From assembly GCA_022600955.1 (NCBI GenBank), contig JAHZJK010000017.1:95366-159365 (forward strand): a DNA stretch of 64,000 nt. The letters are read 5' to 3'. The translations under genes were made by a program, and so were the position numbers. How positions within the stretch are numbered: the first letter of the stretch is position 1; every line of letters begins with the position of its first letter. The notes under the pieces were generated by a model that saw nothing but the letters and a program-made list of their open reading frames with translations, was not told where the DNA came from and ran no database searches. The DNA comes from Gammaproteobacteria bacterium (GTDB lineage Bacteria > Pseudomonadota > Gammaproteobacteria > Steroidobacterales > Woeseiaceae). Positions 7,342 through 16,071 of the stretch are shown here, in pieces.

Positions 7342-8559
7342 ATGGAAACCACTCAGATACTGATTTCTTCGCCGATCGGCGTATTGGCCGTACTGTGCGT
7401 GGTGGCTGCGTTCTTTTTTTTGCTGGCCCAGATCAGCGGAGCAAAGCTGTTCAATTTCGTTCCGCCGCTCTTGTTTATCTATGCAACCCCGGTGTTTCTG
7501 AGCAACCTTTCAATCGGCGGTCAGACCGTCATTCCCAACTCATCCATTATTTACACCGGACTCAGCAAGTACGCGTTGCCCGTGTTTATTGTGCTCATGC
7601 TGATCAAGGTCAACGTACCGGCGGTCGTAAAAGTCATGGGCAAGGGTGTACTTGTCATGCTAATGGGTACGGTCGGTGTCATGGTCGGCGGCGTCGTCGC
7701 CTACCTGATTGTTCATCGCTGGCTACCGGAAGACAGCTGGAAGGGATTCGGTACTCTGGCAGGCAGCTGGATTGGCGGAACGGCCAACATGCTGGCGACC
7801 AAGGAGATGCTCGACGCCTCCGAGGCTCAGCTCGGCCTCGCAGTGGTCGCCGACAACGTCATTTATCTCGTCTGGCTTCCGTTATTGCTGATGTCACGGG
7901 ATTTTGCGGATCGCTTTAATCGCTGGGCACGCGTACCTGCCGAACGGCTCGCTACCATGGATGCGGCAGCCGAAATGCATGTCGCGGAAGATCACGCGCC
8001 AACCATGCCGCAGTACTTGTACCTCGCCGCAGTGGTACTTGGCGTCGCAGCAATTGGTCACGCCCTTGCGCCACCGATCGCCGCGTGGATCGCAGATGCA
8101 TCCCCGGCCGCAGCAGGCATATTTTCAGAGACCACGACGCGCATCTTGCTCATCACAACTATCGCACTTGGACTCTCGACGACACCTGTATCGCAGTTAC
8201 CGAACTCGACAGCCATCGGCACTGCCCTTGTGTATGTTTTCGTTGCCGGCATGGGTGCACGGGCTGAGGTTTCCGGGCTGACAGATGCTCCGGCATTTGT
8301 TCTCGGTGCATTTATCTGGATATTCATTCATGGCGCCTTCATGCTCGCCGGCGCGTGGCTTTTTCGTGTCGACGTACACAGCGTTGCAATCGCGTCAGCC
8401 GCGAACATCGGCGCTGCCGCTTCGGCCCCGATCGTTGCCGCCCATCACCGGCCGAACCTGGTACCCGCATCGATATTGCTTGCACTACTTGGCTATGCGC
8501 TGGGTAACTATCTCGCACCATTGACCGGTCACCTCGCGAGAATCGCCGCGGGTCAGTAG
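7342..8559 (+). CDS. DUF819 family integral membrane protein
   Basis: A 405-residue, highly hydrophobic protein with about ten transmembrane segments. Motifs typical of the DUF819 (YjcL-like) family include FNFVPPLLFIYATP, SWIGGTANMLATKEML and ANIGAAASAPIVAAHH. Members look like secondary transporters or permeases of unknown substrate. The following MBL-fold gene starts two bases after the stop, suggesting translational coupling and a shared role. Confidence 0.88.
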   Translation: METTQILISSPIGVLAVLCVVAAFFFLLAQISGAKLFNFVPPLLFIYATPVFLSNLSIGGQTVIPNSSIIYTGLSKYALPVFIVLMLIKVNVPAVVKVMGKGVLVMLMGTVGVMVGGVVAYLIVHRWLPEDSWKGFGTLAGSWIGGTANMLATKEMLDASEAQLGLAVVADNVIYLVWLPLLLMSRDFADRFNRWARVPAERLATMDAAAEMHVAEDHAPTMPQYLYLAAVVLGVAAIGHALAPPIAAWIADASPAAAGIFSETTTRILLITTIALGLSTTPVSQLPNSTAIGTALVYVFVAGMGARAEVSGLTDAPAFVLGAFIWIFIHGAFMLAGAWLFRVDVHSVAIASAANIGAAASAPIVAAHHRPNLVPASILLALLGYALGNYLAPLTGHLARIAAGQ

Positions 8560-8561
8560 AC

Positions 8562-9590
8562 ATGTGGCTCACCTACGCCAGGCGTACGGCATTCGCTCTC
8601 GTAGCGTTGCTGGTCCTGATCAGCCTCCTGCTGGTACTACTCTGGCGCGATCGCGCGGGTGTTGAAGATATTGGCTGGGCGACACCCGCAGTGGCGTCAG
8701 CGACGCGTCCGGACTCGGTTACAGTAACGTGGCTCGGTGTCACAACACTGCTTTTTGACGACGGCGAAACACAGATACTGATCGATGGCTTTTTCTCGCG
8801 CCCGACATTAGCCGACGTGATTCTCGATCGTCCGGTCGACAACGATGCGCCGCGCATTAACTACGCGATAAATGAATTTCGCATGCGCCGGCTCGCCGCC
8901 ATCATTCCGGTACACAGCCATTTCGATCACGCCATGGACATTGGTGCAATAGCGAATCGCACAAGCGCCTCAATTCTCGGCTCGGCGTCGAGCGCCCAGA
9001 TTGCGCGGGGTGCCGGCGTGCCTGAAGATCAGATTACAATCGCCGAGAACAGTCAGGTGTTTGAGTTCGGCCAGTTTAGTGTGCAATTGAGACCAACCGC
9101 ACACGTGCCTTTTGGCTGGGGCGGTACCGTACCGCTCGATGGGACGATTGATGAGCCGCTCGAAACACCCCAACCCGTGTCCGCCTGGCGTATGGGTGGT
9201 GCCTATACGGTCATACTCGAGCACCCGCAGGGCACCGCCCTGGTACAGGGCAGTGCAGGTTTCCACAAGTATGCTTTGAGAGATGTCTCAGCCGACGTCA
9301 TCATGCTGAGTGTTTCTCAGCTCGATACGATGGGACGAGACTATGCCGAACTCTATTGGCAGCATATTGTCACGGCAACAGGCGGGCACAGCGTCTACGC
9401 GATTCATTTCGACGACTTTACCAAGCCCTTCGGCGAAGTCGCATTGGCGCCCAGGTTTATTGACAATTTCAGCAAGACCGCAGGCTGGCTCGAAGGCTAT
9501 CGGCGAAGATGGGACAAAAATGCCTCACTGTTTGTGCCTGAATTCGGTAAGCCGATTGCCATTTTTGCTCAGCCGGCGCCCGAATCCTGA
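8562..9590 (+). CDS. Membrane-anchored MBL-fold metallo-hydrolase (UlaG/NAPE-PLD-like)
   Basis: A 342-residue protein with an N-terminal transmembrane helix (about 7-28) and a metallo-beta-lactamase fold. VTWLGVTTLLFDDG is the first strand region, HSHFDHAMD the metal-binding HxHxDH motif, TAHVPFGW a further ligand region and FDDF the C-terminal segment. It is close to the UlaG/NAPE-PLD branch of phosphodiesterase or lactone hydrolases. Its substrate is unknown. It is coupled to the DUF819 gene, and its 3' end overlaps the convergent UPF0213 gene by 22 bases. Confidence 0.88.
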   Translation: MWLTYARRTAFALVALLVLISLLLVLLWRDRAGVEDIGWATPAVASATRPDSVTVTWLGVTTLLFDDGETQILIDGFFSRPTLADVILDRPVDNDAPRINYAINEFRMRRLAAIIPVHSHFDHAMDIGAIANRTSASILGSASSAQIARGAGVPEDQITIAENSQVFEFGQFSVQLRPTAHVPFGWGGTVPLDGTIDEPLETPQPVSAWRMGGAYTVILEHPQGTALVQGSAGFHKYALRDVSADVIMLSVSQLDTMGRDYAELYWQHIVTATGGHSVYAIHFDDFTKPFGEVALAPRFIDNFSKTAGWLEGYRRRWDKNASLFVPEFGKPIAIFAQPAPES

Positions 9591-9865
9591 ACAGACAACA
9601 AGGAGCGCAGCTCAATCGCCCCGCTGATGAGCGCTTCCTTCTGCGAACGACTGAGTTGCTTGACGCGGTACTCAAGCTGCGAGGCTCTCGAACGATCGCC
9701 AGCGGCAGCTGAATATACCAGCGTCAGCGGACGGCGCCCTTTGAGGTATTTGGCACCGCGGGGGCTCGACTCATGTTCGCTCACGCGACGGGCGACGTCG
9801 ACAGCGATGCCTGTGTAATAGCTGTCGTCGCTACAGCGCAGAATGTAAATGCTGTATTGCCCCAC
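9569..9865 (-). CDS. GIY-YIG nuclease superfamily protein, UPF0213 (YhbQ-like)
   Basis: A compact GIY-YIG domain: YSIYILRCSDDSYYTGI carries the two Tyr-containing strands, followed by RRVSEHESSPRGAKYLKGRRPLTLVY and the Glu in QLEYRVKQLSR. The track's 151-residue version overlaps the upstream DUF1272 gene. I prefer the GTG at 9865, just after the DUF1272 stop, giving about 98 residues, the usual family length. UPF0213 members are predicted stand-alone endonucleases with a DNA-repair link. Last gene of the minus-strand operon. Confidence 0.85.
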   Translation of the reverse strand: MGQYSIYILRCSDDSYYTGIAVDVARRVSEHESSPRGAKYLKGRRPLTLVYSAAAGDRSRASQLEYRVKQLSRSQKEALISGAIELRSLLSVQDSGAG

Positions 9866-9872
9866 GGCGCCA

Positions 9873-10103
9873 TCAATCGTCGCTGAGCACACGACGTTGG
9901 GAGGCAGGATTCGTTTCAAGAAGCCGGGTTGGACGAATTGGTCGGGGCTCAAAGTTGCCACCGCAGTTCGGACACACTCCTTGCAGCGGACCGTCAACAC
10001 AGTCGCTGCAAAAAGTGCATTCAAACGTACAGATCATTGCGTTGTCCGCCTCAGGTGGCAGATCACAATCGCAACGCTCACAGTTGGGTCTGAGTTCCAG
10101 CAT
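9873..10103 (-). CDS. DUF1272 family zinc-ribbon-like protein
   Basis: A 76-residue protein starting MLELRPNCERCDCDLPP, with Cys pairs CERC, CTFECTFCSDC and CPNCGG that probably bind zinc. This matches the DUF1272 family, small cytoplasmic proteins of unknown role. It lies between the Imm10-like gene (5 bases upstream) and the UPF0213 gene on the same strand. Confidence 0.9.
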   Translation of the reverse strand: MLELRPNCERCDCDLPPEADNAMICTFECTFCSDCVDGPLQGVCPNCGGNFEPRPIRPTRLLETNPASQRRVLSDD

Positions 10104-10108
10104 CGATA

Positions 10109-10477
10109 TCAGGCGTTACCGCCGACAAGCGTGTCGCCAAACACGCGAAATGCCCCGGCCTCAATACTATCCTGATTCTCATGAGTTTCTGACCAGGTCA
10201 GTACGATATCGCTCGTACCGTCAAGTTCTTCGGCAGGCTCGAATAGCCGCAATGTCAGAATATTACCTGTCAACGCAGCTTCGCGGATCAGGTTATGGCC
10301 ACTAAACTGTTGCTCATTGATTTCGATGTAAATCGACTCATCGAAGTCTTCGTTTACGGTTCGCATTAGCAGAAGATACTCGGAAATTTCTCCATCGGCA
10401 CTGGTTTTCGCAAAAAACAGCATCGTCGTATTGTCGCGCACATCAAATGCGACTGTATCGTACAACCTGCTATCCAC
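10109..10477 (-). CDS. Imm10-like immunity-family protein (orphan)
   Basis: A 122-residue protein with EYLLLMRTVNEDFDESIYIEINEQQFSG, which resembles the YIEINDQ..SG core of the Imm10 family of polymorphic-toxin immunity proteins. Start is GTG 10477, overlapping the end of the acyltransferase gene by 8 bases. No toxin gene is adjacent, so a domesticated or unrelated role is as likely as immunity. Family assignment is from remembered motif pattern only. Confidence 0.5.
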   Translation of the reverse strand: MDSRLYDTVAFDVRDNTTMLFFAKTSADGEISEYLLLMRTVNEDFDESIYIEINEQQFSGHNLIREAALTGNILTLRLFEPAEELDGTSDIVLTWSETHENQDSIEAGAFRVFGDTLVGGNA

Positions 10478-11369
10478 TCTGTTTGTCCTTCATAGATTGC
10501 AACAACGCGTCTTTGTCATTCCATACATCCCCGAGCCAGCCATGCAGGCGCTTGCGAAATTCTCGATCGTTTTGATAGTCGCCATGCTTCTGCCACTCTT
10601 CAAGCTCTCGCTCTCGAATGTCCACTATGACACGAACGCGGGTGCCGCAGCACATGTCCCAGAAACTGGTCGCACCATCCGGGTAGTACAACGTTACGTC
10701 GATGACACTGGTAAACAACTCTCCCATCGACGATAACGCAATTGCCAGTCCTCCGGCGCGCGGTTGCAGCAGGTTACGGTAGGTAGAGTTTCGGTTGGCG
10801 CGCTTGGCCTCCGAAAAACGGGTGCCTTCGATAAAGTTCAGCACTGAAGTCGGCGTATCGTGAAACTTTTCGCAAGCCTTGCGCGTCGTCTCGAGATCCT
10901 TGCCTTTCATGTGCGGGTTCCTGGCGAGATATGACGCTGAGTAACGCTTCATGAATGGCATATCCATTGCCCACCAGGCCATGCCCAGAAGCGGGAACCA
11001 GATTAGTTGCTGTTTGATAAAAAACTTCAGAAACGGCACACGACGATTGAACGCTTGCTGCAGAACTACGATATCAACCCAGGTCTGATGATTGGCGATG
11101 ATCAGATACCAGCCATCGCGACGCAGGTTTTCGACACCACGGTTCTCCCACTGAATTGAGCCACTGCGTGACAACCAGAAGGTGTTAAAGCTGATCCAGT
11201 TCTGACCGATCCACATCAGCACTCGGGTGATCCTCTCCCGCAAACCACGCAGCGGTATCAAAAGCTTGATGATCGCCAGAAAGAATATCGGTATGAACCA
11301 AAAAATTGTGTTTATCGTGAGGCCGCCAAAAATGATGACACCCCGACAGTTCCTGAGAAACTTTTTCAC
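10470..11369 (-). CDS. 1-acyl-glycerol-3-phosphate acyltransferase-like protein (YihG type)
   Basis: A membrane acyltransferase of about 299 residues. N-terminal hydrophobic segment, then NHQTWVD (the HX4D catalytic motif), PFMKRYS, and FIEGTRFSEAKR (the EGTR substrate motif), with a GGLAIAL block downstream. It likely transfers acyl chains to lysophosphatidate or a related lipid at the inner membrane. I prefer GTG 11369 (VKKFLRN), with GGAG about 12 bases upstream, over the track's TTG at 11381. First gene of the minus-strand operon that continues into Imm10-like, DUF1272 and UPF0213. Confidence 0.88.
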   Translation of the reverse strand: MKKFLRNCRGVIIFGGLTINTIFWFIPIFFLAIIKLLIPLRGLRERITRVLMWIGQNWISFNTFWLSRSGSIQWENRGVENLRRDGWYLIIANHQTWVDIVVLQQAFNRRVPFLKFFIKQQLIWFPLLGMAWWAMDMPFMKRYSASYLARNPHMKGKDLETTRKACEKFHDTPTSVLNFIEGTRFSEAKRANRNSTYRNLLQPRAGGLAIALSSMGELFTSVIDVTLYYPDGATSFWDMCCGTRVRVIVDIRERELEEWQKHGDYQNDREFRKRLHGWLGDVWNDKDALLQSMKDKQSG

Positions 11370-11431
11370 CGTGACTCGCAAACTCCATTTCGAAGTGACA
11401 TTTTAGCCTGAATCGTCGTATCTTGACTCGC

Positions 11432-11755
11432 ATGGATGAATTAATGACCCCAAAGAATGCACTCAAAGCGGTACGCGAATCGGACGACGGCCTATACGGT
11501 GTAATACTCGAACACGGCTCAATGGAGCTTGGATTCTACAAACCGGATGCAGAAGACAAGCAGCAACCGCACGAGCAGGATGAGATATACATCGTGCAGA
11601 GCGGCAGTGGCAGTTTCGTCCGCGGCGCTGAGACCATCCCGTTTTCTTCCGGTGACGCTTTGTTTGTCGCAGCAGGCGTCAATCACCGGTTTGTCGATTT
11701 CAGTGAAGATTTCGCAGCCTGGGTGATCTTCTACGGCCCCAGCGGGGGTGAGTAG
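11432..11755 (+). CDS. Cupin-domain protein
   Basis: About 107 residues from ATG 11432 (the track uses an upstream TTG). The cupin core shows HEQDEIYIVQSGSGSFVRG, whose His and Glu residues are likely metal ligands, and GDALFVAAGVNHRF with a further His. Small single-domain cupins can be dioxygenases, isomerases or sensors; the reaction is unknown. The DUF6265 gene begins at the base after its stop. Confidence 0.85.
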   Translation: MDELMTPKNALKAVRESDDGLYGVILEHGSMELGFYKPDAEDKQQPHEQDEIYIVQSGSGSFVRGAETIPFSSGDALFVAAGVNHRFVDFSEDFAAWVIFYGPSGGE

Positions 11756-12217
11756 ATGAGATGCCTTGTTCTGCTTTCGGTACTACTTGCTACACCGGCG
11801 TTGGCGGCAATCGAAGACCTGCAGTGGCTCTCGGGCTGCTGGCGCTACGACAACGAGGCAAACGGCTCCGGTGAATACTGGATGCCACCCGCCGGCGGCA
11901 TGATGCTCGCCGTGAGCCGCACCGTTCGCGCGCCGCGAGCGACCACGTTCGAGTTTATGCGTATCGCAGAAACCAGCAGCAAATCACTGGCGCTGTTCGC
12001 GTCGCCATCCGGCAAGCCAGCGACGCAGTTCGACCTGAAACGTGTCTCGGCTCGAGAGGTCGTTTTCGAGAATTTCGCCCACGATTTTCCACAACGCGTA
12101 ATTTATCGGCTAACAGGCGAGAATGCGTTGCTGGGACGGATCGAAGGCATCAACAATGGCAAAACTGTCGGCGTCGACTTCCCAATGCACAAGACCCAGT
12201 GCGAGTTTCTGCGTTAA
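11756..12217 (+). CDS. DUF6265 family exported protein
   Basis: A 153-residue protein with a signal peptide (MRCLVLLSVLLATPALA) and a beta-rich domain: DLQWLSGCWRYDNEANGSGEYWMPPAGG, typical of DUF6265, a lipocalin-like family common in bacteria. It probably acts in the periplasm, possibly binding a small hydrophobic molecule. Its TAA overlaps the ATG of the ceramidase-like gene (TAATG), so the genes are translationally coupled. Confidence 0.85.
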   Translation: MRCLVLLSVLLATPALAAIEDLQWLSGCWRYDNEANGSGEYWMPPAGGMMLAVSRTVRAPRATTFEFMRIAETSSKSLALFASPSGKPATQFDLKRVSAREVVFENFAHDFPQRVIYRLTGENALLGRIEGINNGKTVGVDFPMHKTQCEFLR

Positions 12218-12981
12218 TGAGTGTTTCCTGGCGAGCAGTGATACTGGCGCTGGTTACGGTGGCAATCGTTGTTGCTGCCACGTTGATGGACCCAATACCG
12301 CAAGACCCGGAATATCACCGCTTCGTCGACCAGCGCACGCTGTTTGGCGTAGCAAATTTTCTCAATGTCATATCGAATACGCCTTTCTTGCTGGTCGGCG
12401 TCGCAGGACTCTTCACTATTGCCACATGCAGGCACGCCACGACCCGACAGTTGCGTCCGATCTGGCTGGTATTTTTCCTGGGTATCGCACTCACGACTTT
12501 CGGCTCCGGCTATTTTCACCTGATTCCAGGGAATGATTCGCTGGTCTGGGATCGTCTGCCGATGACCCTGGGTTTTATGAGTCTCGCTGCCGTCATTACC
12601 GGTGAGTACTATTCAGCAACACTCGCCAGGCGGCTATTGCTGCCGTTGCTAATTCTTGGCATCGCGTCCGTAATGTACTGGTCGCATACAGAACAGCTGG
12701 GGCGTGGTGACTTACGACCGTACGCAATCGTGCAATTTCTGCCAATGTTGCTTATCCCGCTGACGATCAGCCTGTACGCCTCACGCAGTGAGCTCGGTCG
12801 TTACGTCTGGTGGATGGTCGGCTTTTACTTTTTGGCAAAACTGGCCGAAGCGTTCGACGCGCAGATCTTCGCCCTTGGACAGATTGTCAGCGGACATTCA
12901 CTAAAACACGTCATTGCGGCGATGGCACCACTGAGTTTGCTGTATGGCCTTCAACTCCGAGAACGCAATGTTAGGACCTGA
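12217..12981 (+). CDS. Alkaline ceramidase-like (CREST superfamily) membrane protein
   Basis: A 254-residue protein with about seven transmembrane helices. The block YHRFVDQRTLFGVANFLNV, the His-containing GSGYFHLIPGNDSLVWDRLP and the C-terminal SGHSLKHVIA are the conserved polar sites of the alkaline phytoceramidase/CREST hydrolases, where His, Ser and Asp bind zinc. The likely role is hydrolysis of an amide- or ester-linked lipid, though in bacteria the substrate is uncertain. Start ATG 12217 overlaps the DUF6265 stop. Confidence 0.85.
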   Translation: MSVSWRAVILALVTVAIVVAATLMDPIPQDPEYHRFVDQRTLFGVANFLNVISNTPFLLVGVAGLFTIATCRHATTRQLRPIWLVFFLGIALTTFGSGYFHLIPGNDSLVWDRLPMTLGFMSLAAVITGEYYSATLARRLLLPLLILGIASVMYWSHTEQLGRGDLRPYAIVQFLPMLLIPLTISLYASRSELGRYVWWMVGFYFLAKLAEAFDAQIFALGQIVSGHSLKHVIAAMAPLSLLYGLQLRERNVRT

Positions 12982-13085
12982 CTGGCCGCTATCTGCGGGA
13001 TCCCACGGTAGAAACCAGCCCGAAGCGGCGTTAACATGCGTCGCGCCGGAATTTGCTGGCGCATGAACCCAGGGGACGAAACCGC

Positions 13086-13982
13086 ATGAGCACTGCCAAC
13101 CGCATCGACGGAAAAGCCAAGGCCGCCGCAATAGCCGAAGCTATCACCGAGGAAACTGCCACACTGTTGGCAGAGCACGGTGTCAAACCCGGCCTGGCCG
13201 TCGTTATTATCGGCGAGGACCCGGCTAGCCAGGTCTATGTGCGCAACAAGAAACGTACTGCTGAATCCTGCGGTTTTCATTCGGTGCAACACACTCTCGC
13301 GGCTGACACTGCCGAGGCCGACGTGCTCGCTCTGATTGAACAATTGAATGTCGACCCGTCGATTCACGGTATCCTGGTTCAGCTGCCGCTGCCCGGGCAT
13401 CTCGATGAGCAGGCGATCACACAGGCGATCGTACCGAGCAAAGACGTCGACGGATTCCACTTCGTGAATATTGGGAAGCTAAACGCAGGCCATATCGCCG
13501 ATGCTTTTGTACCGTGCACGCCTGCGGGTTGCATGCTTATGATCGAGGACGAACTCGGCAAGGATCTTTCCGGCAAGACCGCGGTCATCATCGGGCGCTC
13601 CAACATCGTCGGCAAACCCATGTTCTCCTTGCTGCTACAAGCCAATGCGACTGTCACTGTGACTCACAGCCGAACCAGGGACCTGCCAGACGTCGTCGCG
13701 TCCGCAGACATTGTCGTTGCTGCCGTAGGCCGCCCTGACATGGTCAAGGCCGATTGGCTCAAGCCAGGGGCTGTTGTTATTGACGTCGGCATCAATCGCG
13801 TCGAGAAAACAATCGACGGCGAAACCAAAATGGGGCTTACCGGCGACGTTGATTACGACGATGCCATGACTGTTGCCAGCGCCGTTACACCTGTTCCTGG
13901 CGGAGTTGGGCCGATGACGATTACGATGTTGATGGCAAATACGTTGCGCTCGGCACGCCTCGCGCTCGGTCTCGAAGGTTAG
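13086..13982 (+). CDS. folD: Bifunctional methylenetetrahydrofolate dehydrogenase/cyclohydrolase FolD
   Basis: A 298-residue FolD that interconverts 5,10-methylene-, methenyl- and 10-formyl-tetrahydrofolate using NADP+. Visible signatures are [16 protein letters not shown] with the catalytic Lys, [24 protein letters not shown] in the Rossmann domain and the C-terminal [13 protein letters not shown] 13086 is chosen over 13053 because it gives the standard N-terminus. A small inverted repeat (CATGCG/CGCATG) lies in the 104-base leader; no known riboswitch is recognised. mtnA follows 9 bases later. Confidence 0.97.
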   Translation: MSTANRIDGKAKAAAIAEAITEETATLLAEHGVKPGLAVVIIGEDPASQVYVRNKKRTAESCGFHSVQHTLAADTAEADVLALIEQLNVDPSIHGILVQLPLPGHLDEQAITQAIVPSKDVDGFHFVNIGKLNAGHIADAFVPCTPAGCMLMIEDELGKDLSGKTAVIIGRSNIVGKPMFSLLLQANATVTVTHSRTRDLPDVVASADIVVAAVGRPDMVKADWLKPGAVVIDVGINRVEKTIDGETKMGLTGDVDYDDAMTVASAVTPVPGGVGPMTITMLMANTLRSARLALGLEG

Positions 13983-13991
13983 GGCTGCCAG

Positions 13992-15104
13992 ATGCTGCCG
14001 GAGAATGCTGAGGACTTTCGTACTATTTGGCTACACCCTGAGGACGACGGGGTGGTACAGATTATCGATCAACGCGAATTGCCTCACGAGTACCGCATAC
14101 ATGACTTGAAATGCTGGCAGGACGGCGTAGAAGCGATAGCGGACATGTACGTACGCGGCGCACCATTGATCGGCGCGACCGCGGCATGGAGCCTGTACCT
14201 CGCTGCGCGAGTCTCACCAGATCCGGAAGCCGAGCTGAAATCCGCAGCAAGCGCGCTGCTCGATTCACGTCCGACGGCCGTCAACCTGCGATGGGCCGTC
14301 GAGCGCGTGCTACAGCAAATAGCGGCTTCTGGTACGGACGCGCATCTGTCGGCGATCACACGCAGCGAGGCAGAAGCGATATGTGCGGAAGACATAGAGA
14401 TCAGCCGCGGGATCGGGGAGCACGGGCTACAGCTGCTGCGTGCGATTTCGAAACGTAAAAACGGCGCCACAGTGAATGTACTGACACATTGCAACGCTGG
14501 ATCTTTAGCAACCATCAATTGGGGCACAGCGACTGCGCCTGTTTATTTCGCACATCAGCAAGGCATCGACGTGCATGTCTGGGTTGACGAGACCCGACCC
14601 AGAAACCAGGGCTCGCAGCTGACCGCGTGGGAGCTTGCTGCGAACAAGGTTCCGCATACGCTGATCGTGGACAATGCCGGCGGGCACCTGATGCAGCACG
14701 GCATGGTAGACATCGTCATTACGGGCACCGATCGAACCACGCGTTGTGGCGACGTGGCGAACAAGATCGGCACCTATCTCAAAGCACTTGCAGCGCATGA
14801 CAACGACATCCCGTTTTACGTTGCACTGCCGTCGACCACCATCGACTGGGAAAGTCGTGACGGCGTCAAGGAAATTCCGATCGAGGAACGAGACGCTGCC
14901 GAGGTCACCGATATATACGGCGTCGTGGATGGCGTCAAAACGGTTGTACGAACTACGGCTTCAGAGACGCCTGTCAGCAATTTTGCATTTGATGTCACAC
15001 CTGCGCGCCTGGTTACCGGTCTGATCACCGAACGTGGTATCTGTGCGGCGAGCGAGCAAGGCCTGCTCGAACTGTTCCCCGAGGTCAAAGACGGTGACGA
15101 TTGA
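13992..15104 (+). CDS. mtnA: S-methyl-5-thioribose-1-phosphate isomerase
   Basis: A 370-residue protein of the eIF2B-like MtnA family, isomerising 5-methylthioribose-1-phosphate to the ribulose form during methylthioadenosine salvage. Motifs are RGAPLIGATAAWSLYLA, THCNAGSLATINWGTA (catalytic Cys), VDETRPRNQGSQLTAWEL and GTDRTTRCGDVANKIGTY (catalytic Asp). The class II aldolase gene overlaps its 3' end by 11 bases. No mtnC, mtnD or mtnE appears in the window. Confidence 0.96.
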   Translation: MLPENAEDFRTIWLHPEDDGVVQIIDQRELPHEYRIHDLKCWQDGVEAIADMYVRGAPLIGATAAWSLYLAARVSPDPEAELKSAASALLDSRPTAVNLRWAVERVLQQIAASGTDAHLSAITRSEAEAICAEDIEISRGIGEHGLQLLRAISKRKNGATVNVLTHCNAGSLATINWGTATAPVYFAHQQGIDVHVWVDETRPRNQGSQLTAWELAANKVPHTLIVDNAGGHLMQHGMVDIVITGTDRTTRCGDVANKIGTYLKALAAHDNDIPFYVALPSTTIDWESRDGVKEIPIEERDAAEVTDIYGVVDGVKTVVRTTASETPVSNFAFDVTPARLVTGLITERGICAASEQGLLELFPEVKDGDD

Positions 15105-15699
15105 TGAAGGCTATATCAAGTACGATAGTCAGTGGACCAAGGGACCTGCTGTAGAAGAAGGGCTAGCTGCCGAATTGGAGCGCTGTCGAGCACCGTTGTA
15201 CAAGGCAGGGCTGGTCGGCGAATATGCAGAACTCGGCATTGGTTTCGGCAATATCAGCAAACGTTGCCCTGGAGACAACAGGTTTGTCATTACGGCGACG
15301 CAGACCGGCAACCTCCCTCGTACAACGGCCGACCATTACGCACTCGTTACCGCGTTCGACATTGAGCGCAACAGTGTCACTAGTGAAGGTCCCCTGCAGG
15401 CTTCGTCCGAAGCCATGACACATGCCGCGATATACGCGCTCGACGAAAATATCGGCGCGATTGTCCATGTGCATAGTAAGCCCGCTTGGTGCCGCTATTT
15501 GAACGAGCTGCCGACGACCAGTCCGAATATCGCCTATGGCACGCCGGCGATGGCACGCGAATTTGCGCGCCTTTACGTTGAGACAGACTTCAGCAGGGAT
15601 GGTGTCGCGGTCATGGCAGGCCACGAAGAGGGCCTGATCAGTATTGGCGCCTCGCTCGATGAGGCCTCCGCACGAATCATGGCGCTAGATATCACCTGA
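15094..15699 (+). CDS. Class II aldolase/adducin protein, candidate methylthioribulose-phosphate lyase or dehydratase
   Basis: About 201 residues from GTG 15094 (VTIDEGYIKYDSQW), overlapping mtnA. The fold is shown by ISKRCPGDNRFVITATQTG and the zinc site HVHSK plus a second His in GHEEGLISIG. Coupled to mtnA, it should act on methylthioribulose-1-phosphate, either as MtnB dehydratase (Met regeneration) or as an aldolase giving dihydroxyacetone phosphate and a methylthio-aldehyde, as in the shunt known from Rhodospirillum and E. coli. Absence of other mtn genes nearby favours the shunt but does not prove it. It overlaps the convergent TonB-like gene by 15 bases. Confidence 0.8.
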   Translation: MTIDEGYIKYDSQWTKGPAVEEGLAAELERCRAPLYKAGLVGEYAELGIGFGNISKRCPGDNRFVITATQTGNLPRTTADHYALVTAFDIERNSVTSEGPLQASSEAMTHAAIYALDENIGAIVHVHSKPAWCRYLNELPTTSPNIAYGTPAMAREFARLYVETDFSRDGVAVMAGHEEGLISIGASLDEASARIMALDIT

Positions 15700-16071
15700 T
15701 TCGTTTAGCGGCTCCAGGGCAAAAATAAACGTACGGCAAGTTTTCATCGCCTGAATCGTTTCATCTTCCTTCAGCGGCTTGAAGGTTGAGCGGCGCACCG
15801 CCTTCTTCGACGGCTTCTCGAAAATCCGGTTGCTGCTATGACGTACCGCGATACGCCTTGTCCCGCCACGACGATCAATATCGAAGCAAACCTGTACTTC
15901 TCCTTCGATACGATCCCGGCGTGCATCGCGCGGGTATTTTGGGGCGACCGTTTCCGCAGGAATGCGATCCGTATCGCCATCAATAACGGTAGCCCGCGGA
16001 ACATCATCCTCGGCGTACACCGCGGAGCAAATAAACGCCAGCAAAGCGACCACAAGAAAACGCCGCATCAC
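15685..16071 (-). CDS. Exported TonB C-terminal domain-like protein
   Basis: A 128-residue protein with a signal peptide (MMRRFLVVALLAFICSAVYA) and a domain with APKYPRDARRDRIEGEVQVCFDIDRRGG, the PxYPxxAxxxxxxGxVxVxFxI pattern of TonB C-terminal domains, and TFKPLKEDE further on. Without a transmembrane anchor or Pro-rich linker it is a periplasmic stand-alone TonB-C domain, not an energy transducer by itself. ATGA overlap couples it to the upstream TPR gene. Confidence 0.8.
   Translation of the reverse strand: MMRRFLVVALLAFICSAVYAEDDVPRATVIDGDTDRIPAETVAPKYPRDARRDRIEGEVQVCFDIDRRGGTRRIAVRHSSNRIFEKPSKKAVRRSTFKPLKEDETIQAMKTCRTFIFALEPLNESGDI

Noticed and set aside
12982-13085. Riboswitch before folD
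   Set aside because: A short dyad is present, but no consensus of the ZTP or tetrahydrofolate riboswitches was visible.
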